64,000 nucleotides of DNA from assembly GCF_014529535.1 (NCBI RefSeq), contig NW_023503493.1, positions 21,174,001 through 21,238,000 of the forward strand, given 5' to 3'. Made by a program: the position numbers and the translations under genes. This DNA is from Bradysia coprophila. Lineage: Eukaryota; Arthropoda; Insecta; Diptera; Sciaridae. The notes beneath the pieces are model-generated. The model ran no database searches, was not told where the DNA came from, and saw only the letters and a list, made by a program, of their open reading frames with translations. Shown here one piece after another: positions 45,231 to 56,646 of this stretch (its first letter is position 1; the number at the start of each line of letters is the position of its first letter).

Positions 45231-46344
45231 ATGGTGATGGAATGGAAGAAAAAGTTCTTTGTGTTTTGCTTAATATTTGTAATTAGTGATATCAGGTGCA
45301 GCGAACAGAATACAGACAAATACATCACCTCATCTAAAGCGGAATGTTTTTCGTCGAAAAGATTGTTCTCGTGTATCAAATATAAGGCTGCTCGATTTAT
45401 TTGGTCGGTAGCAGTCGGACGAATTCAATTTAATCTGTTGAACGATGAGCGTTTCAATCTAGTCAAAATTGCGAATGATAGCGATGATAACGAGTTCTGG
45501 GAATACAGACATGACCAAGGTTTGCTTTTAAAAATATAAATCGTGCACTCGTACTGTGGTAATGACTTTGTATTGGGAACAACAAATCTAATAATTTAAT
45601 TTAAATCTTGCAAACATTTGGTATGTGTAGCTTCGGATAAATCGAGTAATAGTTGTTTTTCATTTGCTTACAGATGTGAGTGAGACATCGAAAATATTAT
45701 CGTTCCTAAAGAGATCCGTTCACACGTTCTTAGCTGCACATGGTTTTCAAATATCGTTTGATAATGATATTGGAGCTCGACTACTGCCCGACGCACATTC
45801 GCATCATTCAACAGGTGGCCCAACTACTTCAATTGATCATTCCACATCCAAAGCAATTTACCAATTTTTTTTTCTTTCTTTAATTGTGAAACTTCAGTTC
45901 ATATTCGAGGGAAAAAGAAACGTAAACTCAAGCTGATTGTGCCCCTTTTAATTTTATTAAAAGTGGCTGCAATATTAGTGGGTATCGGTGGCATCCAACT
46001 GCTGCTGGTCGGTGGTGGTCTATTTTTTTATCAATATGTCAGAAATTGTGCCCAGAACACTGTTGAGAAAACTACACCAAGCAATCCACAATGTAAATCT
46101 CAAGAGGTAACGATGCGTACTAGCATAATTGATCAAGAACCCGGTAAGTGTTTAATTTTGTCAGTAAAATTTCAAAAACAAATAAAATGTTCGATGTTTA
46201 GAGTCACCCTTTGCGAATTATGAATATCGTTATATCAGTCCACCATCGTATCACAGTTCAGCTTCCTCTGCAAAGGATTGGGCGAATAACAGGGCATATA
46301 GTGCATATGAAATGGATGCAGTTCTTAGCCACTCGCAGTTGTAA
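45231..46344 (+). CDS. Osi: Osiris-family membrane/secretory protein
   Basis: Four exons: 45231-45519, 45674-45814, 45898-46143 and 46202-46344, with phase-consistent GT..AG junctions; 272 codons plus TAA. The layout is that of the insect Osiris (DUF1676) family: signal peptide (MEWKKKFFVFCLIFVISDIRC), the two-cysteine region (AECFSSKRLFSCIKYKAARF), a VARFL-like helix (KRSVHTFLAAHGFQI), a basic patch KKKRKLK directly before a hydrophobic segment of about 30 residues (LIVPLLILLKVAAILVG), and a Tyr/Ser-rich tail (AYSAYEMD). Osiris proteins act in cuticle secretion and endolysosomal trafficking in epidermal cells. The family is usually clustered; here it stands alone within this window. The exon 2 donor (GTGGCC) is weak, so that junction is the least sure. 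An AATAAA lies near 46402. Confidence 0.85.
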
Positions 46345-46647
46345 AGCATATCATTGGTAACATGATACTTGACTTGATCTACGTTCATTCGACAGACTAA
46401 AATAAAATCTTTCACGGTTGTTGTAACATGGATTTTTATATTTAAAACTATAGCTAGAGGCCCTTTCTTACTTTTATCGTCGTGAGTCAGTTCTTACTTT
46501 TATCAGTTCCAAAAAAAAAATTGAATTTGTGCGGCGTTCAAAAAAAATTTGTTGATTTCTTGTGGTCAGTTTATTTGTGTGTATCTTGCGTATCTTGTGT
46601 GAAGATGAGTACATCGTGAAAAATAGTTGAAAAATGACTGAAAAATC

Positions 46648-46833
46648 CAAGGCTGTATATTTTGGGGAGGTCACGCAGATCGCCATTTTATTAGATACGC
46701 GGGAACCCACCTTTTCCATACAAACAAATTCACCAAAATTGAATTTGTATGGCGTGGTGAATTTTTCGTATGAAACGTGGTGTGTAACCTGCGTATCTGC
46801 ATCTGTGTGACCTCCCCAAAGTATACAGCCTTG
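46648..46833. mobile_element. hAT-type MITE, 'CAAGGCTG' family, copy 2
   Basis: Ends CAAGGCTGTATATTTTGGGG and the inverse CCCCAAAGTATACAGCCTTG. A perfect 8-bp target duplication GAAAAATC (46640-46647 and 46834-46841) identifies hAT-type insertion. The interior shares the GCCATTTTATTAGATACGCG block with copy 1 at 17314-17540. Confidence 0.92.
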
Positions 46834-46843
46834 GAAAAATCAA

Positions 46844-47051
46844 CACTCTGCAAAATGATTGAAAAATTGCGGCGCGAAGTTTTGAATGTGATTTATTGAT
46901 TAGTTATCAGTTGAAATTATTTCCGTTTCGTTCTGGGATGCGATATGTTGAACTTAAACTAATACATTAATCAATTAATCACATAAAACAGAAAATTAGG
47001 TTCGCACATTCAAAATGTGGCGCCGAAATTTTTCAATCATTTTGCAGAGTG
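46844..47051. mobile_element. TIR element with CACTCTGCAAAATGATTG ends
   Basis: Inverted ends of about 45 bp: CACTCTGCAAAATGATTGAA, then AAATTGCGGCGCGAA, facing TTCGGCGCCAC-type sequence and TCAATCATTTTGCAGAGTG. No clear target duplication and no coding capacity. It sits immediately beside the hAT MITE. Confidence 0.75.
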
Positions 47052-47138
47052 ATAATAAATAAATAAATAAAATCTTCACACAAAATGCACACAAATAAAC
47101 TGACCACAAGAAATCAACAAATTTTTTTTGGAACTGAT

Positions 47139-47850
47139 ACGTAAAATATAGCACATCCATATGTCAATGACTCCATTTGCCATTTGTGCAATAATTTAAA
47201 ATTTGGAACAAGCCATCAAATGTAAGACCGAATGATTTCTGATTACTTTTTGTGTTGTCTTGTAAATTTGCGGAAGATTTTTAAGAATGAATTTGCCAAG
47301 GTTTCGAACACCCGAGATTCAAGCCACATCCGATCCGAATGATTGATGACTCTATAGAATCGTTAGTCCTGACAATTTTGTGTACAAATTTTTTTCTGGT
47401 TGTCACGGCCGAAAATATGACATCTGGAAATTTTCTCAGAATCGATGGAACCTCGGTGAACTTTAACAAGCGCTATGACATCGCTAATACAATTATTTGA
47501 TTTAATTATTATTTATTATGAATGTGGAGAACCTCAACTTTACAGCGATACCCATATGTAGTAGTTTGACACGTGACTCCTTAACAAATAAATACACCCC
47601 CCAATCTTTTTGGACTCAGGCGACCAACATTATTTTGATGCTAAGGACCTCGATACTAGTTCTGGAGCTGGTGCCTATCTGTTCTGGTGCCTATCTGTTC
47701 TGGTGCCTTTCTTGGAGTGCATTGGTTTGATTGAAAATCGAAGACAACTTCATTCAGTTTTGTCATTCAGCTCCAAATTGCGCCAAAAAACAAGTTGAAC
47801 CTGCTGCTTGATTATCGTTTTAGATTTGCTTTTTTTTAAATATCTTTTTT
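47139..47850. other. No identifiable gene
   Basis: Overlapping open frames at 47281-47469 (minus) and 47518-47798 (plus) do not resemble families I know. A 13-bp tandem-like repeat (TGCCTATCTGTTCTGG, about 47671-47705) lies inside them. Possibly part of the broken gene that follows. Confidence 0.3.
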
Positions 47851-47851
47851 T

Positions 47852-48873
47852 CAATGTCTTTCGCGGCTAGTTTATTAGGAAAGTGTATGCTGGAGGGTAA
47901 GTTGTTACTTTGACAAAATCCAATAACAAAAATTCAGATCGATGTCCATCGTTTTCTAGATTCCAGACTGGAAGCGTTCCGTATGTTTGATCTGATGTCC
48001 GAAGAGCGTGGACTATTGTTCATAACTGATTTAACCGGAATTCTCATAAGTCAAGATGAAGATGAACCGATTCGATGTCATTAAGAAGAAAAAATGGTTT
48101 GGAGGTGATCAGCAGCTGAAAGTGAATATCAAATCCGCGGTAAATTTCATATAACATTTCGGTGTTTTCATGGTTTAAAGTTGTTCTCGTTTAGTTGCTG
48201 CACGCCCTAGGAGGTGTTTCATCCATTTATTATGGTGAAATCCTAAAAAAAATTTACAGAACACGTGGCCTGATGTGATACTATGGTCCCTACTATGATC
48301 CAATCATTTAAAGACGTGACGAGAGGCATGCAATTCCGTACAGTAGATGAGCGGGATGATATGCATTGTGCCCGATTAAAGTACTTCAATCGGTTTCTGA
48401 ACCGAGGCGTCGAGTCATTTGGACTGATGGAGCAAATCGATGTTTATCTAGTCAAGAAGAACATAATGACAAGTCAAAACAAAAATGTGTGTAGTGAGGC
48501 GCTTTACTTCCTCATAGATATGCTGCGTCTATGTCCGAAAGAACAAGTGGAATTTGTGGTAACTGCATTGATCACGGAAGGACTGGCGACTTATTTAGAT
48601 TATATCGAAAGCCTTAAGCATAACTCGTTTACCATCTTCTTAAGCAATTACGATTGTCCTAAACTTAATTTTGCCATCACAGCCTTACATAGAGATTTTC
48701 CCAAGGCCCCAAATTATTGCTGTTGTTCAATTGAATTCAAACTTAAACAAAATATAAATAAAGATTCTTCCTCAGAATCCTCCGTTTCTTCTTTCTATTT
48801 CAATGCTTCTGCTGCTGCAACAAATAAAGGAAAGGATGTATGGTGTCACTTCCGTGGAATACACTTTTATTGA
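47852..48873 (+). pseudogene. Unidentified gene, apparently broken
   Basis: Coding-like pieces in succession on the plus strand: an ATG exon (MSFAASLLGKCMLEG, 47854-47898) ending in a GTAAGT donor; a piece after TTTTCTAG at about 47961 (SRLEAFRMFDLMSEERGLLF) that ends with a stop at 48084; KKKKWFGGDQQLKVNIKSA to a GTAAAT donor at about 48140; LLHALGGVSSIYYGEILKKI from about 48196; and a long frame 48283-48873 containing RLKYFNRFLNRGVESFG and SEALYFLIDMLRLCPKEQ. The frames do not join without crossing stops. I do not recognise the protein. It is convergent with and overlaps the RpS24 3' end. Confidence 0.35.
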
Positions 48874-48946
48874 ATGGAATTTCTACATTTTCAAAACCAA
48901 TGTACCATCAAAAATGTATGAAAATAACCCATAGATTTCAATGCGA

Positions 48947-49345
48947 TTATTTCTTAACAGCTTGGCCGACCTTTGCTTTCTTGGTACCACGGACCTTCTT
49001 CATTCTGTTGCGACGTTCTTTACGTTGTTTGCGTGTCTGTTTCACTTTAGAGTACAAACCATGGCGAGCCAATCGATGTTTTGGTTCGAATTTCTTTGCA
49101 AGATCCAATGTATCGTAGATCACAGCGAATCCTGTTGAACGTCCACCACCGAAATTTATTCTGAACCCGAATACAAAGACAACATCCGGTGTCACTTTGT
49201 ACATAGCGGCCAGTTTCTCGCGGATTTCAGTTTTTTTGACAGACGACAAACCGGGATGTAGAACATCGCATACAATTTGCTTACGGCATAGTACACGGTT
49301 AGTCATGAACTTTCTCGTACGAATAGTTGCAGTTGAAGCTAACAT
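48947..49345 (-). CDS. RpS24: 40S ribosomal protein S24 (eS24)
   Basis: A 132-codon single frame matching eS24 throughout: [84 protein letters not shown] and the basic tail [19 protein letters not shown]. It is a component of the small ribosomal subunit. ATG at 49345 gives MLAST before TIRTRKF, slightly different from the usual start; a splice acceptor-like TTGCACAG just upstream suggests a 5' UTR intron. AATAAA follows at 48871-48866. The coding region has no introns, so a processed copy is possible, but there is no disruption and core residues are conserved. A tandem repeat lies about 150 bp upstream. Confidence 0.88.
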   Translation of the reverse strand: MLASTATIRTRKFMTNRVLCRKQIVCDVLHPGLSSVKKTEIREKLAAMYKVTPDVVFVFGFRINFGGGRSTGFAVIYDTLDLAKKFEPKHRLARHGLYSKVKQTRKQRKERRNRMKKVRGTKKAKVGQAVKK

Positions 49346-49469
49346 TATGCGGCTGTCGTTCTGTGCAATGATAAAATGCACTTGTTAAACATAACCTCAA
49401 TGATTCATTCAGCCCATGTGGTTAATAAATTAGCTTCACAGGGAACAATTCTTGAGAAACGATCAAGTG

Positions 49470-49735
49470 CACATGAATCCCTGACCCAAATTCACGCAAC
49501 TCAAAATTGAAGAACATTTGGGTCCGACCCAAATTCACGGCAGTCATAAGTACGGAACATATTGGTCCGACCCAAATACATGCAACTCAAAATTGAAGAA
49601 CATTTGGGTCCGACCCAAATTCACGGCAGTCATAAGTACCTAACATATTGGTCCGACCCAAATACATGCAACTCAGAGTGGAGGAACATTTGGGTCCGAC
49701 CCAAATTCACGGCAGTCATAAGGACTGAACATATT
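49470..49735. repeat. 86-bp tandem repeat upstream of RpS24
   Basis: About three units. Each contains GAACATTTGGGTCCGACCCA followed by AATTCACGGCAGTCATAAG, and a second half with ATTGGTCCGACCCAAATACA and TGCAACTCA. The TTTGGGTCCGACCCAAA core is nearly self-complementary, so each unit can fold twice. It lies in the putative promoter/5' region of RpS24. Confidence 0.85.
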
Positions 49736-50049
49736 TTAGATAATTGCGATAGCATAACTCTTTATGTAATATGATTTGTTATATACAGTGTACACACACA
49801 CACACATACGTGTTATGTACATGTTACTAGTCCAAATATTGGCGTTGGGCTCTTCAGCCCGATGATTATTATCGAAAATTGTAAAAATTATGTATTTCTG
49901 AACTCAGTGACGAAACGTCAAGCATTGACACTTTTAAGAAAACTTTGCTTGCAACTTGGTGATAAATGCTTTTTAGGTACATGATGTGTATCGTACCCTC
50001 GTACCCTCGGTCTGTAGCTTTTCTAATGCTTCAATAAAAAGTTCTTAGA

Positions 50050-52160
50050 TTACAAATCTGTAATTTTATAATTTAAATTTGATGCTGGCGTAATGACTAG
50101 ACCATTTGCGAATTTTATTGGACCATGGTTCCATTCGATTTTGAATTGTCTCAATAATCTGAAATGTAATTTCCAGTTTCGATTTGCGACTGCCAGCAAA
50201 ATGTATGAAGTGATAAGACACTCACCTTATAGTTAGAACTTCAATTTCCATTTCAGCGAAACGGCGACCAATGCAGGCTCTGGCCCCGAAGCCGAAGGGA
50301 AGCATGAGAAATGGATGAATGTCCTTAGCGTTCGGACAACCCGCTTGTGCTTCCTTCAAGAACCGTTCTGGTATGTACTCATTAGGTTTCTCAACAAACT
50401 TATCGTCTCTCAGAAGTGTGACCGATCCCATTATACAGTCAGTCTTTGAAAGAACGAAGAAATGAGAGAGAAATTCGTTGAGGGAAATTATAGAAAAATG
50501 TTACTCCTTTCGGGATTTGATATCCTTGCAGGACAAGGTCTCGACCAGCAGCACGCACATTTCCCGCTATTATTGGAGTCAATCGCATCGATTCCTTCAA
50601 GCACGCTCTCATGTAAGGTAGGTTATTAAGACTTTCCGGTGTTAACGCTTCATCAGCATTGGGCAAGAGAGTCATGACTTCTTCTCGTAATTTATCTTGA
50701 ACTTTTTGATGGGTAGCAAGGTTATACAACAGCAAAGATGCTGATGCTGAGGTCTGGTGAAATTTAAAACAAAAGTTAAGCTTTGTAGAACGTATCACAA
50801 ATCTACCGTATCTATTCCAGCCAGCATCATATCCAATGCCATGACAATAGCATAATCTTTGTCGACTTTCAGAATCTTTTGCAGCACACTATCTTCACGG
50901 CTTTCGCTGTTTTCTGTTTGATTAGCCAAACGTTCAATTGCTCGGTCGATATGTTTTTTCGATAAACTGCGAAGAAAGTAATTTTCAAATTAGAATTCTC
51001 AATAATAAAACTTCACTGGTTTGCTACTTTGTCATCACTTCAAACGCATTCATCAATCTGTTAAATTTTGGTGTTTTGTAGTACTTCCATATGGATGGCT
51101 GAATGTCTAGTTCAAACGCAAGTAGGAAGAACTCTTTCACCGCCTGCAAAGATCATGAATGCATGAATTGTTGATCTACAACCAAAACCTTGCCGTGACT
51201 AACATTAATTAATTTCTGATTTTCCGGATCATCATCACTAGTAATAAGGCCTAATCGATGCTCTAGTGCAATCAATGCGATGGATTCTAGCGACCATTTG
51301 TTCATTTCATTCTGAAAATCATCTGGCATTTCGTTTTTCTCGTCGCGCAATGTTTTAATTTTTTCAATAAAATCTCTGGCCACACAATCAATATCCGGTA
51401 TGTATGCCTTCACCAGTTTGGGCTTCATCATAATTGGATTGGCAGCTGATCGCAATTTTGCCCATGGTTCTCCATGATCGCTGACCAATCCAGCTCCCTT
51501 TGTGAAAATATCGGGACGAACCTTCTTTCGATAGTAATCAAACGTATCGATTCCTTGACGTACAGGCCATTGACCCTCATTACGAAAAACTGTTTCCATG
51601 TCTTTCGGATCGAATGTGAATATCTTGTCTGGTCTGCCAAATAGTCCAGGAAATTTAAATATTGTGCCGTAATCCTTGTAGAGCGCCTTATTCATTTCGA
51701 AGAAATGTAGATTGTGGTATTTACCTGAAATCGGTCATTTTATGTTATATTACCGCAACATCAGTCCACAAATTTCATTTATCTTGTGCTAAAGGTACTT
51801 TTGATAACAGCCAAGTTTCATAAAATTTTCATTTAACTTTGTCATTGTTTGTGTGCTTAATCATTTCCCCGTTATCAAAACACTGTAACAATACAATTAC
51901 CGAATCATCGTACAAACATGGATGAATTGCCAACGTAAAATAATTGAAAATAATTCACATACCTCCTGGCAAAAAAGATCGGAAAAATTCGAATTTCGAT
52001 GGTCCAGGAAGAGAAGAGAAAGGCTTAGCATTATTCCATTCGACTTCATTGTTTTGGTCGACCTAAGAAAAAACAAAGTACAAAAAATCATAAGTTATTT
52101 GCCTAACAAAACCGTCGAGAAATGAGTTTTATCGGTCATACGTGAATGAAGTAAAGACAT
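50050..52160 (-). CDS. Cyp12-like: CYP12-like mitochondrial cytochrome P450, paralogue 1
   Basis: Eight exons: 52160-52113, 52062-51963, 51724-51204, 51143-51028, 50966-50807, 50753-50505, 50443-50226 and 50158-50050; 506 codons plus TAA. Signatures in order: [40 protein letters not shown] and [13 protein letters not shown] (typical of insect mitochondrial-clan P450s); the I-helix [13 protein letters not shown] (oxygen-binding AGxDTT, split by an intron); the K-helix ExxR as KESMRL; the PERF region YIPERFLK; and the heme loop [17 protein letters not shown] with the cysteine ligand. The first exon (MSLLHSRMTDKTHFST) is a plausible short mitochondrial targeting sequence, but its donor (GTTTTG) is non-standard and its ATG is my inference. 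All exon lengths equal those of paralogue 2. Confidence 0.88.
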
Positions 52161-54507
52161 ATTTCCCCAAAGTGCAGTGAGTAAAATAATGAAAATCATA
52201 ACAGAAACGGTCTTATGAGCTCTATACTGCTTTACTATACAAATGGAATACTGATAGATTAAAGAACCTAAAGGAAAAAACAAAAATGAGATTTGCAAAG
52301 ACCTACTTACTAAGTCCTTAACCTTCTTCCATAATGTTAAGGACTCAGACAAGTCTTTATTCTGATGACTACAAATAATAAATTTGCATACCATTTTTTA
52401 CCACTATCCACGCATAGAAACAGAAACAAGCAAAACGACTGTAATGTCTCTTTTTTGGATTGAATACTAGAACTTAACGTTTTCAGTTCAGTCCTTATGT
52501 AAACAATACCAATCAAATTTTTAAGAGCCAAAATGCGACAAGAAAATATTTCGTGTAAGTTAAAAAAAACTCGTATAATGCACTTTCTCATCATTGTTAA
52601 TTTTCACCTTCAAAATTATTCGAGAGACGTTAATTCAAAAGATAAGGTAACACATATAGATTGATTGAGTTGAGTAAGCCTGATAATACCGAAAGATAAA
52701 TCCGATTTGATCTTTAAATGGAACAACATAACAACAACTGGACTCTGAAAGTGTTGTTGAGTTTATTTTTGTATTTTGTTTTACCACACACGCCACACAC
52801 TCAATGCATACATATTTGTCGATAACAGAATCATACGTAGTATAACCATATGGTTGCGAAAAAAAAAACAAGTTTCCACACTAATTTGAAATTATAAAAA
52901 GTACAAAAAATTCGATTGTGACGTCATGCACGAAATACCATACACATAAAGATCAGATGTGAAGATTTTCGTTTGATTACTAAGATGAAGCATCGTATTT
53001 TTTATTCACAATTTCAATACCTTAACTTGAGCCTCTGCTTGAGCTGAAAGTGCTCGTATGTGCCATTTTGTAGTTATACCAATTTGTCGATAGTTTCGAC
53101 CACAATATTGCGTTAACATTCTCTATTTTTCAAATTTGTAATCAATTTCCTTACTTAAAAAATTCTCTACTAAAAGCCAAATATTAAGTTATGTACAGAC
53201 CAAACACTTTCTTTCATCTAAATATTTAAAAAAATCAAAATTGAACGTCGAGGTATATAAACGAGTTGTGCGCTGCTGCGTACGAACTCGATGATAAAAT
53301 ATTTAGCAATGATTATTGTCGCTATATTTTGCGATTCGTAAAATTTTTCAGTTTTTTATATCTTTTACGAATGTTACCTACTAAATTATTGTTCGTAGAT
53401 TAGATATTTTTCCGTCGAGTCACGATGATTAAACCAAAAAAGCAATTTCAGATACAAAGTTCAGTTAGTGATGCGTCACGGAAGAGGAAGAGTTTTCTCC
53501 TTATATGAAAATAGCTTATCTTATACCAAATGAGTCGTTGCGCCGACAACAAGGGATAAAGATGAAGTTCAGTTCCTTGTGTTTGTTTTTGACTCGGATC
53601 ATAAAAAGTTATCACTATCCTCCTACGGCTATGGAATGATATTTTCGGCTGGGTAATCATTCTTTCTTAGTCTTTGGGGAGGCCTATGTCCACAAACTAT
53701 TCAACATAGCACTTTAAATTCTTTATTTTTTTTATTGGTTTCACCAAGACCTTACCTATATCAATAAAATTGCTGAATCTGTCAACTACCAGAGATATTA
53801 GTCGATGATCCCAGAGAGTCGTTTAAAGTTGTTACGGTCGATGTTCTGGCTCAGCAAGCAACTGAACCATTTTTATTATAGTTTGTGCCATCATTAGAAC
53901 TATCATTAGGAATACATTTCAAGAACTTTTAATTTTGTCTTTGTGGATTCAACTTTTTTACTCTAGTTATGTAAAGAACTATTGTCGCCGAATTTTCTAT
54001 TTCGTTCGATTTTCACAAAAAACCAAACTAATCTTCGAAGAAGACCACACTAACAGTTTTATCAACCAAAAACCATACTCTGATTGAATAGAATCGAAAT
54101 ATTGCAGTTTTCTCTGTAGCTACTCGAATTATTAATTAATTTAGCGATAAAGGCGTAATTGAGTTCAAAACAACGATTTTATTTCGATTAAGAACATTAT
54201 TATGAGCAAAAAATTATTCTAGACCATAACAAAAAAGTTTTTAGTTTTTTTTTTATAAAGCTGATTTTGTGTTCATAACATGTACAACCCAATGGAGAAG
54301 GGTCATTTGCCAAATGAAGAAGGGCATTTTGTTTGCATCTTTGCTGAATATCCCGATTGTTTTATATGTAAATTTTCGCAATTTGGACTGAATAAAAAGA
54401 TGGCGCGCTGCACGCATGTTGACGCAGGTTTCTGACTTTGCTTATTTTCTTAATTTTTCACGATACTTTACTGAATTAAAAATTAATTATGCAAAATTTC
54501 CATGCAT
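52161..54507. other. Upstream region of P450 paralogue 1 and intergenic sequence
   Basis: AT-rich. Minus-strand frames at 52337-52594 and 52635-52871 and others show no family resemblance. The segment next to 52160 should include the P450 promoter. No element with clear ends was found. Confidence 0.4.
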
Positions 54508-55127
54508 ACACAGATAAAAATATGGACCTAGATCTAAATCTTTTTGGGATTAACAGTACCCGACCGAATCTTTTTTAGAATTTAAATTTAATCCCCTCAG
54601 GGATTACTTGAACTTATTACTAAATAATTAATCCCTAGAGGAATTAAATTTTAATCTTTGAGGCCCTAACGTTTGACGCTTGTTTACTATGCGTTGAAAC
54701 GAAAATCTCATTCTAATCTGATCAAAATGTTATTTACACTCGCCAAACCATGAAAACACTGAATATCACGCGCCAAAAGTTATCGGAAACAACACTTTTT
54801 TAGTTCTCTCTCAGCAGACCTTGCAAACAGGTCTAGGGATTCAGACGATGTTATGCTTAATGGTGGAGTTTGTTTATGTTATTCGTCAAAGAGAGAAATT
54901 TGATACGAAGGCGGAGCTTATTCTCCGTATCAACGAGTAGTGTGATGCACATCGAACGATCGACTCGTACGTCTTTGTATCGCGTATTTTCGGTTTCGTC
55001 TTTATTCTTATACTTCTTCTATACATTTAAGTTTAACCTTGAGCAATGTGTAACAATGTGATAAAAATGCTTTGTATTTGGTTTTGTTGTTTGTGTGTTT
55101 CATGGTGTGACGAGTGCAAAATTTTGA

Positions 55128-55283
55128 GCATCACTGGATTGAAACCACTCAATCACAGTATGTGTGTGAATTCGTATCCCACGCGAATTATTTTTGTATA
55201 CTTATATATCATGCAAAAATTATTCTCTCGGTATACGAATTCACACGTATACTGTAATGTCGTGGTTTCCATCCAAGTGATGC
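55128..55283. repeat. Imperfect long hairpin (arms about 69 bp)
   Basis: GCATCACTGG from 55128 pairs with CCAAGTGATGC ending 55283. The matches continue through GAAACCAC, ACAGTAT, GTGTGAATTCGTAT and GAATTATTTTT, with scattered mismatches, to a loop of about 18 nt near 55205. The arms are roughly 80-85 percent complementary. It could be a hairpin-RNA locus, an oversized miRNA-like precursor or a decayed MITE. Confidence 0.75.
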
Positions 55284-55489
55284 AAATAACTATTGTAGTG
55301 CAATAATAAAAATTCTTACCCTACCTTCTTTCACTTCAGAAAAAAAAATTAAAAAAAAAGATTATTTTATCTGATATTGTGTGATACTACAGTTTTTAGC
55401 TAAACCTCTGATATGAGAAGAAGCTTTTTTGTGAATCTGGAATGAGAAATGTTTTTATTAAACGGAAATTATTTTTTTTATTTACCTGA

Positions 55490-55560
55490 CGAGATTTGAA
55501 CCCGGGACCCCCTGCACTTCAGTCTACGATCTTACCACTGCTGCAATTTGTTCTTAATCC
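55490..55560 (-). repeat. tRNA-like / Pol III promoter segment (SINE-like)
   Basis: On the minus strand TTGCAGCAGTGGTAAGATC resembles a Pol III A box and GGTCCCGGGTTCAAATC a B box, about 35 nt apart, as in tRNAs. The acceptor stem and anticodon arm do not form, so this is not a functional tRNA. It is likely a tRNA pseudogene or the head of a tRNA-derived SINE. Confidence 0.5.
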
Positions 55561-56066
55561 CAACGTGGCTTATTGTGAACCGTTGTTTCAAAGAAACTAA
55601 TTCCTCGTGGGATTAAAATTGGGATTAAAATGCAAATTGCCAGATGGCAAGATCGTCACTTTAAACCTCGATATTTTTTCATGATTTTCATTTTTTTATT
55701 CTTCTGTAGTTTCCTTACCATTCTTTATAAGTATTTAACCATTTAAATTCAAAAAATGTCTGTTTTCCCATAGTAATGTGAAATAGTTCGCTGCTAAAAT
55801 TGTCCTTACTGCCATTTTCAATCAAGAATTTCTCTATACTATCTTTAGCCATATACATATTAACTGGTAGTATCTTTACAAACCGACTTAAAATTTCTAT
55901 TCTGAGCCTGGTATTGTAAGGCAGAATAAACCATCGGTAGTACGATTGAAACATTTTAACACCAGAAATGTCCGTTTCAATTAATGTTTCTCACATAACC
56001 ATATCTTGTTCGTAAATCGTGTTCGAACTAAATTAACACAAAAGTATGATTTCAAGACGATTAATA

Positions 56067-56223
56067 GGGGCCGTCCATAAAGGACGTCCGCGATTTTTCT
56101 GGAATTTTAGACCCCCCTCCCCCCTTGTCCGCACTTTTCCACTACACAAATGTATGGTGGTCACACTTAGGCGACCCCCCCCCCCTCACCCCCATAGTGC
56201 GGACGTCCTTTATGGATGGCCCC
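56067..56223. mobile_element. Small MITE, GGGGCCGTCCATAAAGGACG ends
   Basis: Inverted ends of about 26 bp (GGGGCCGTCCATAAAGGACG, then TCCGC; inverse GGACGTCCTTTATGGATGGC then CCC) flank C-rich runs (CCCCCCTCCCCCC and a run of more than ten C). Flanks are TTAATA and TAAATTA. Nested inside the 54.5-56.4 kb element. The 82-codon frame across it is not a gene. Confidence 0.8.
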
Positions 56224-56646
56224 TAAATTATAGACGGAAAATTCTAAGCAGCAGTATCATCGTTCAATCCTCAATATTATTGTTTAATCCCTGAAAGAAT
56301 TAAATTTTTTCAATTTCTGGCGAAGATTAAAATTCTAATCCCGAAAGAATTAATTTTTGAAAGTAATCCCCTCGGACCTAAAAATTGTAATCCCATATTT
56401 TTATCTTTGTAATATAATGCAAAAATACTTCAAATAACGTTCGGCATCGAAATAAAATATAAAAATGTTTTATTTGGTGCGACCTGTCTTCCGAATTAAG
56501 ATTTATTTTAGATGAAGTTCGTAGGAAGAAATTTGTTTGTAAAATTTCAGCCTGAAGATGGTCGTTACAAACGGCCGAATGCAAGTGAGATAAAGCAAAA
56601 CGTAAACAGTGATGTTTCATTTTATTGATCAGCACCAAGAAAAACT

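Larger units (their letters stand above)
46502..47138. mobile_element. Outer inverted-repeat element containing two nested MITEs
   Basis: The left arm (46502-46606) and right arm (about 47069-47138) are inverted copies: ATCAGTTCC followed by an A run, TTTGTTGATTTCTTGTGGTC, AGTTTATTTGTGTG and TGTGTGAAGAT. Between the arms lie a hAT-type MITE (46648-46833) and a second TIR element (46844-47051). The left arm carries an extra segment of about 30 bp near 46521-46545. Confidence 0.85.
54508..56410. mobile_element. 1.9-kb TIR element with GGGATTA subterminal repeats
   Basis: The ends ACACAGATAAAAATATGG (54508) and CCATATTTTTATCTTTGT (56410) are inverted. Inside each end are clusters of AATCCC/GGGATTA motifs in both orientations (54546-54655; 55605-55630; 56290-56395), the sort of subterminal repeats used by transposases. 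No transposase frame is visible. It contains a long hairpin (55128-55283), a tRNA-like segment (55490-55560) and a smaller MITE (56067-56223). No clean target duplication was found. Confidence 0.65.

Noticed and set aside
55490..55560. Functional tRNA
   Set aside because: A and B boxes are present, but acceptor and anticodon stems do not form.
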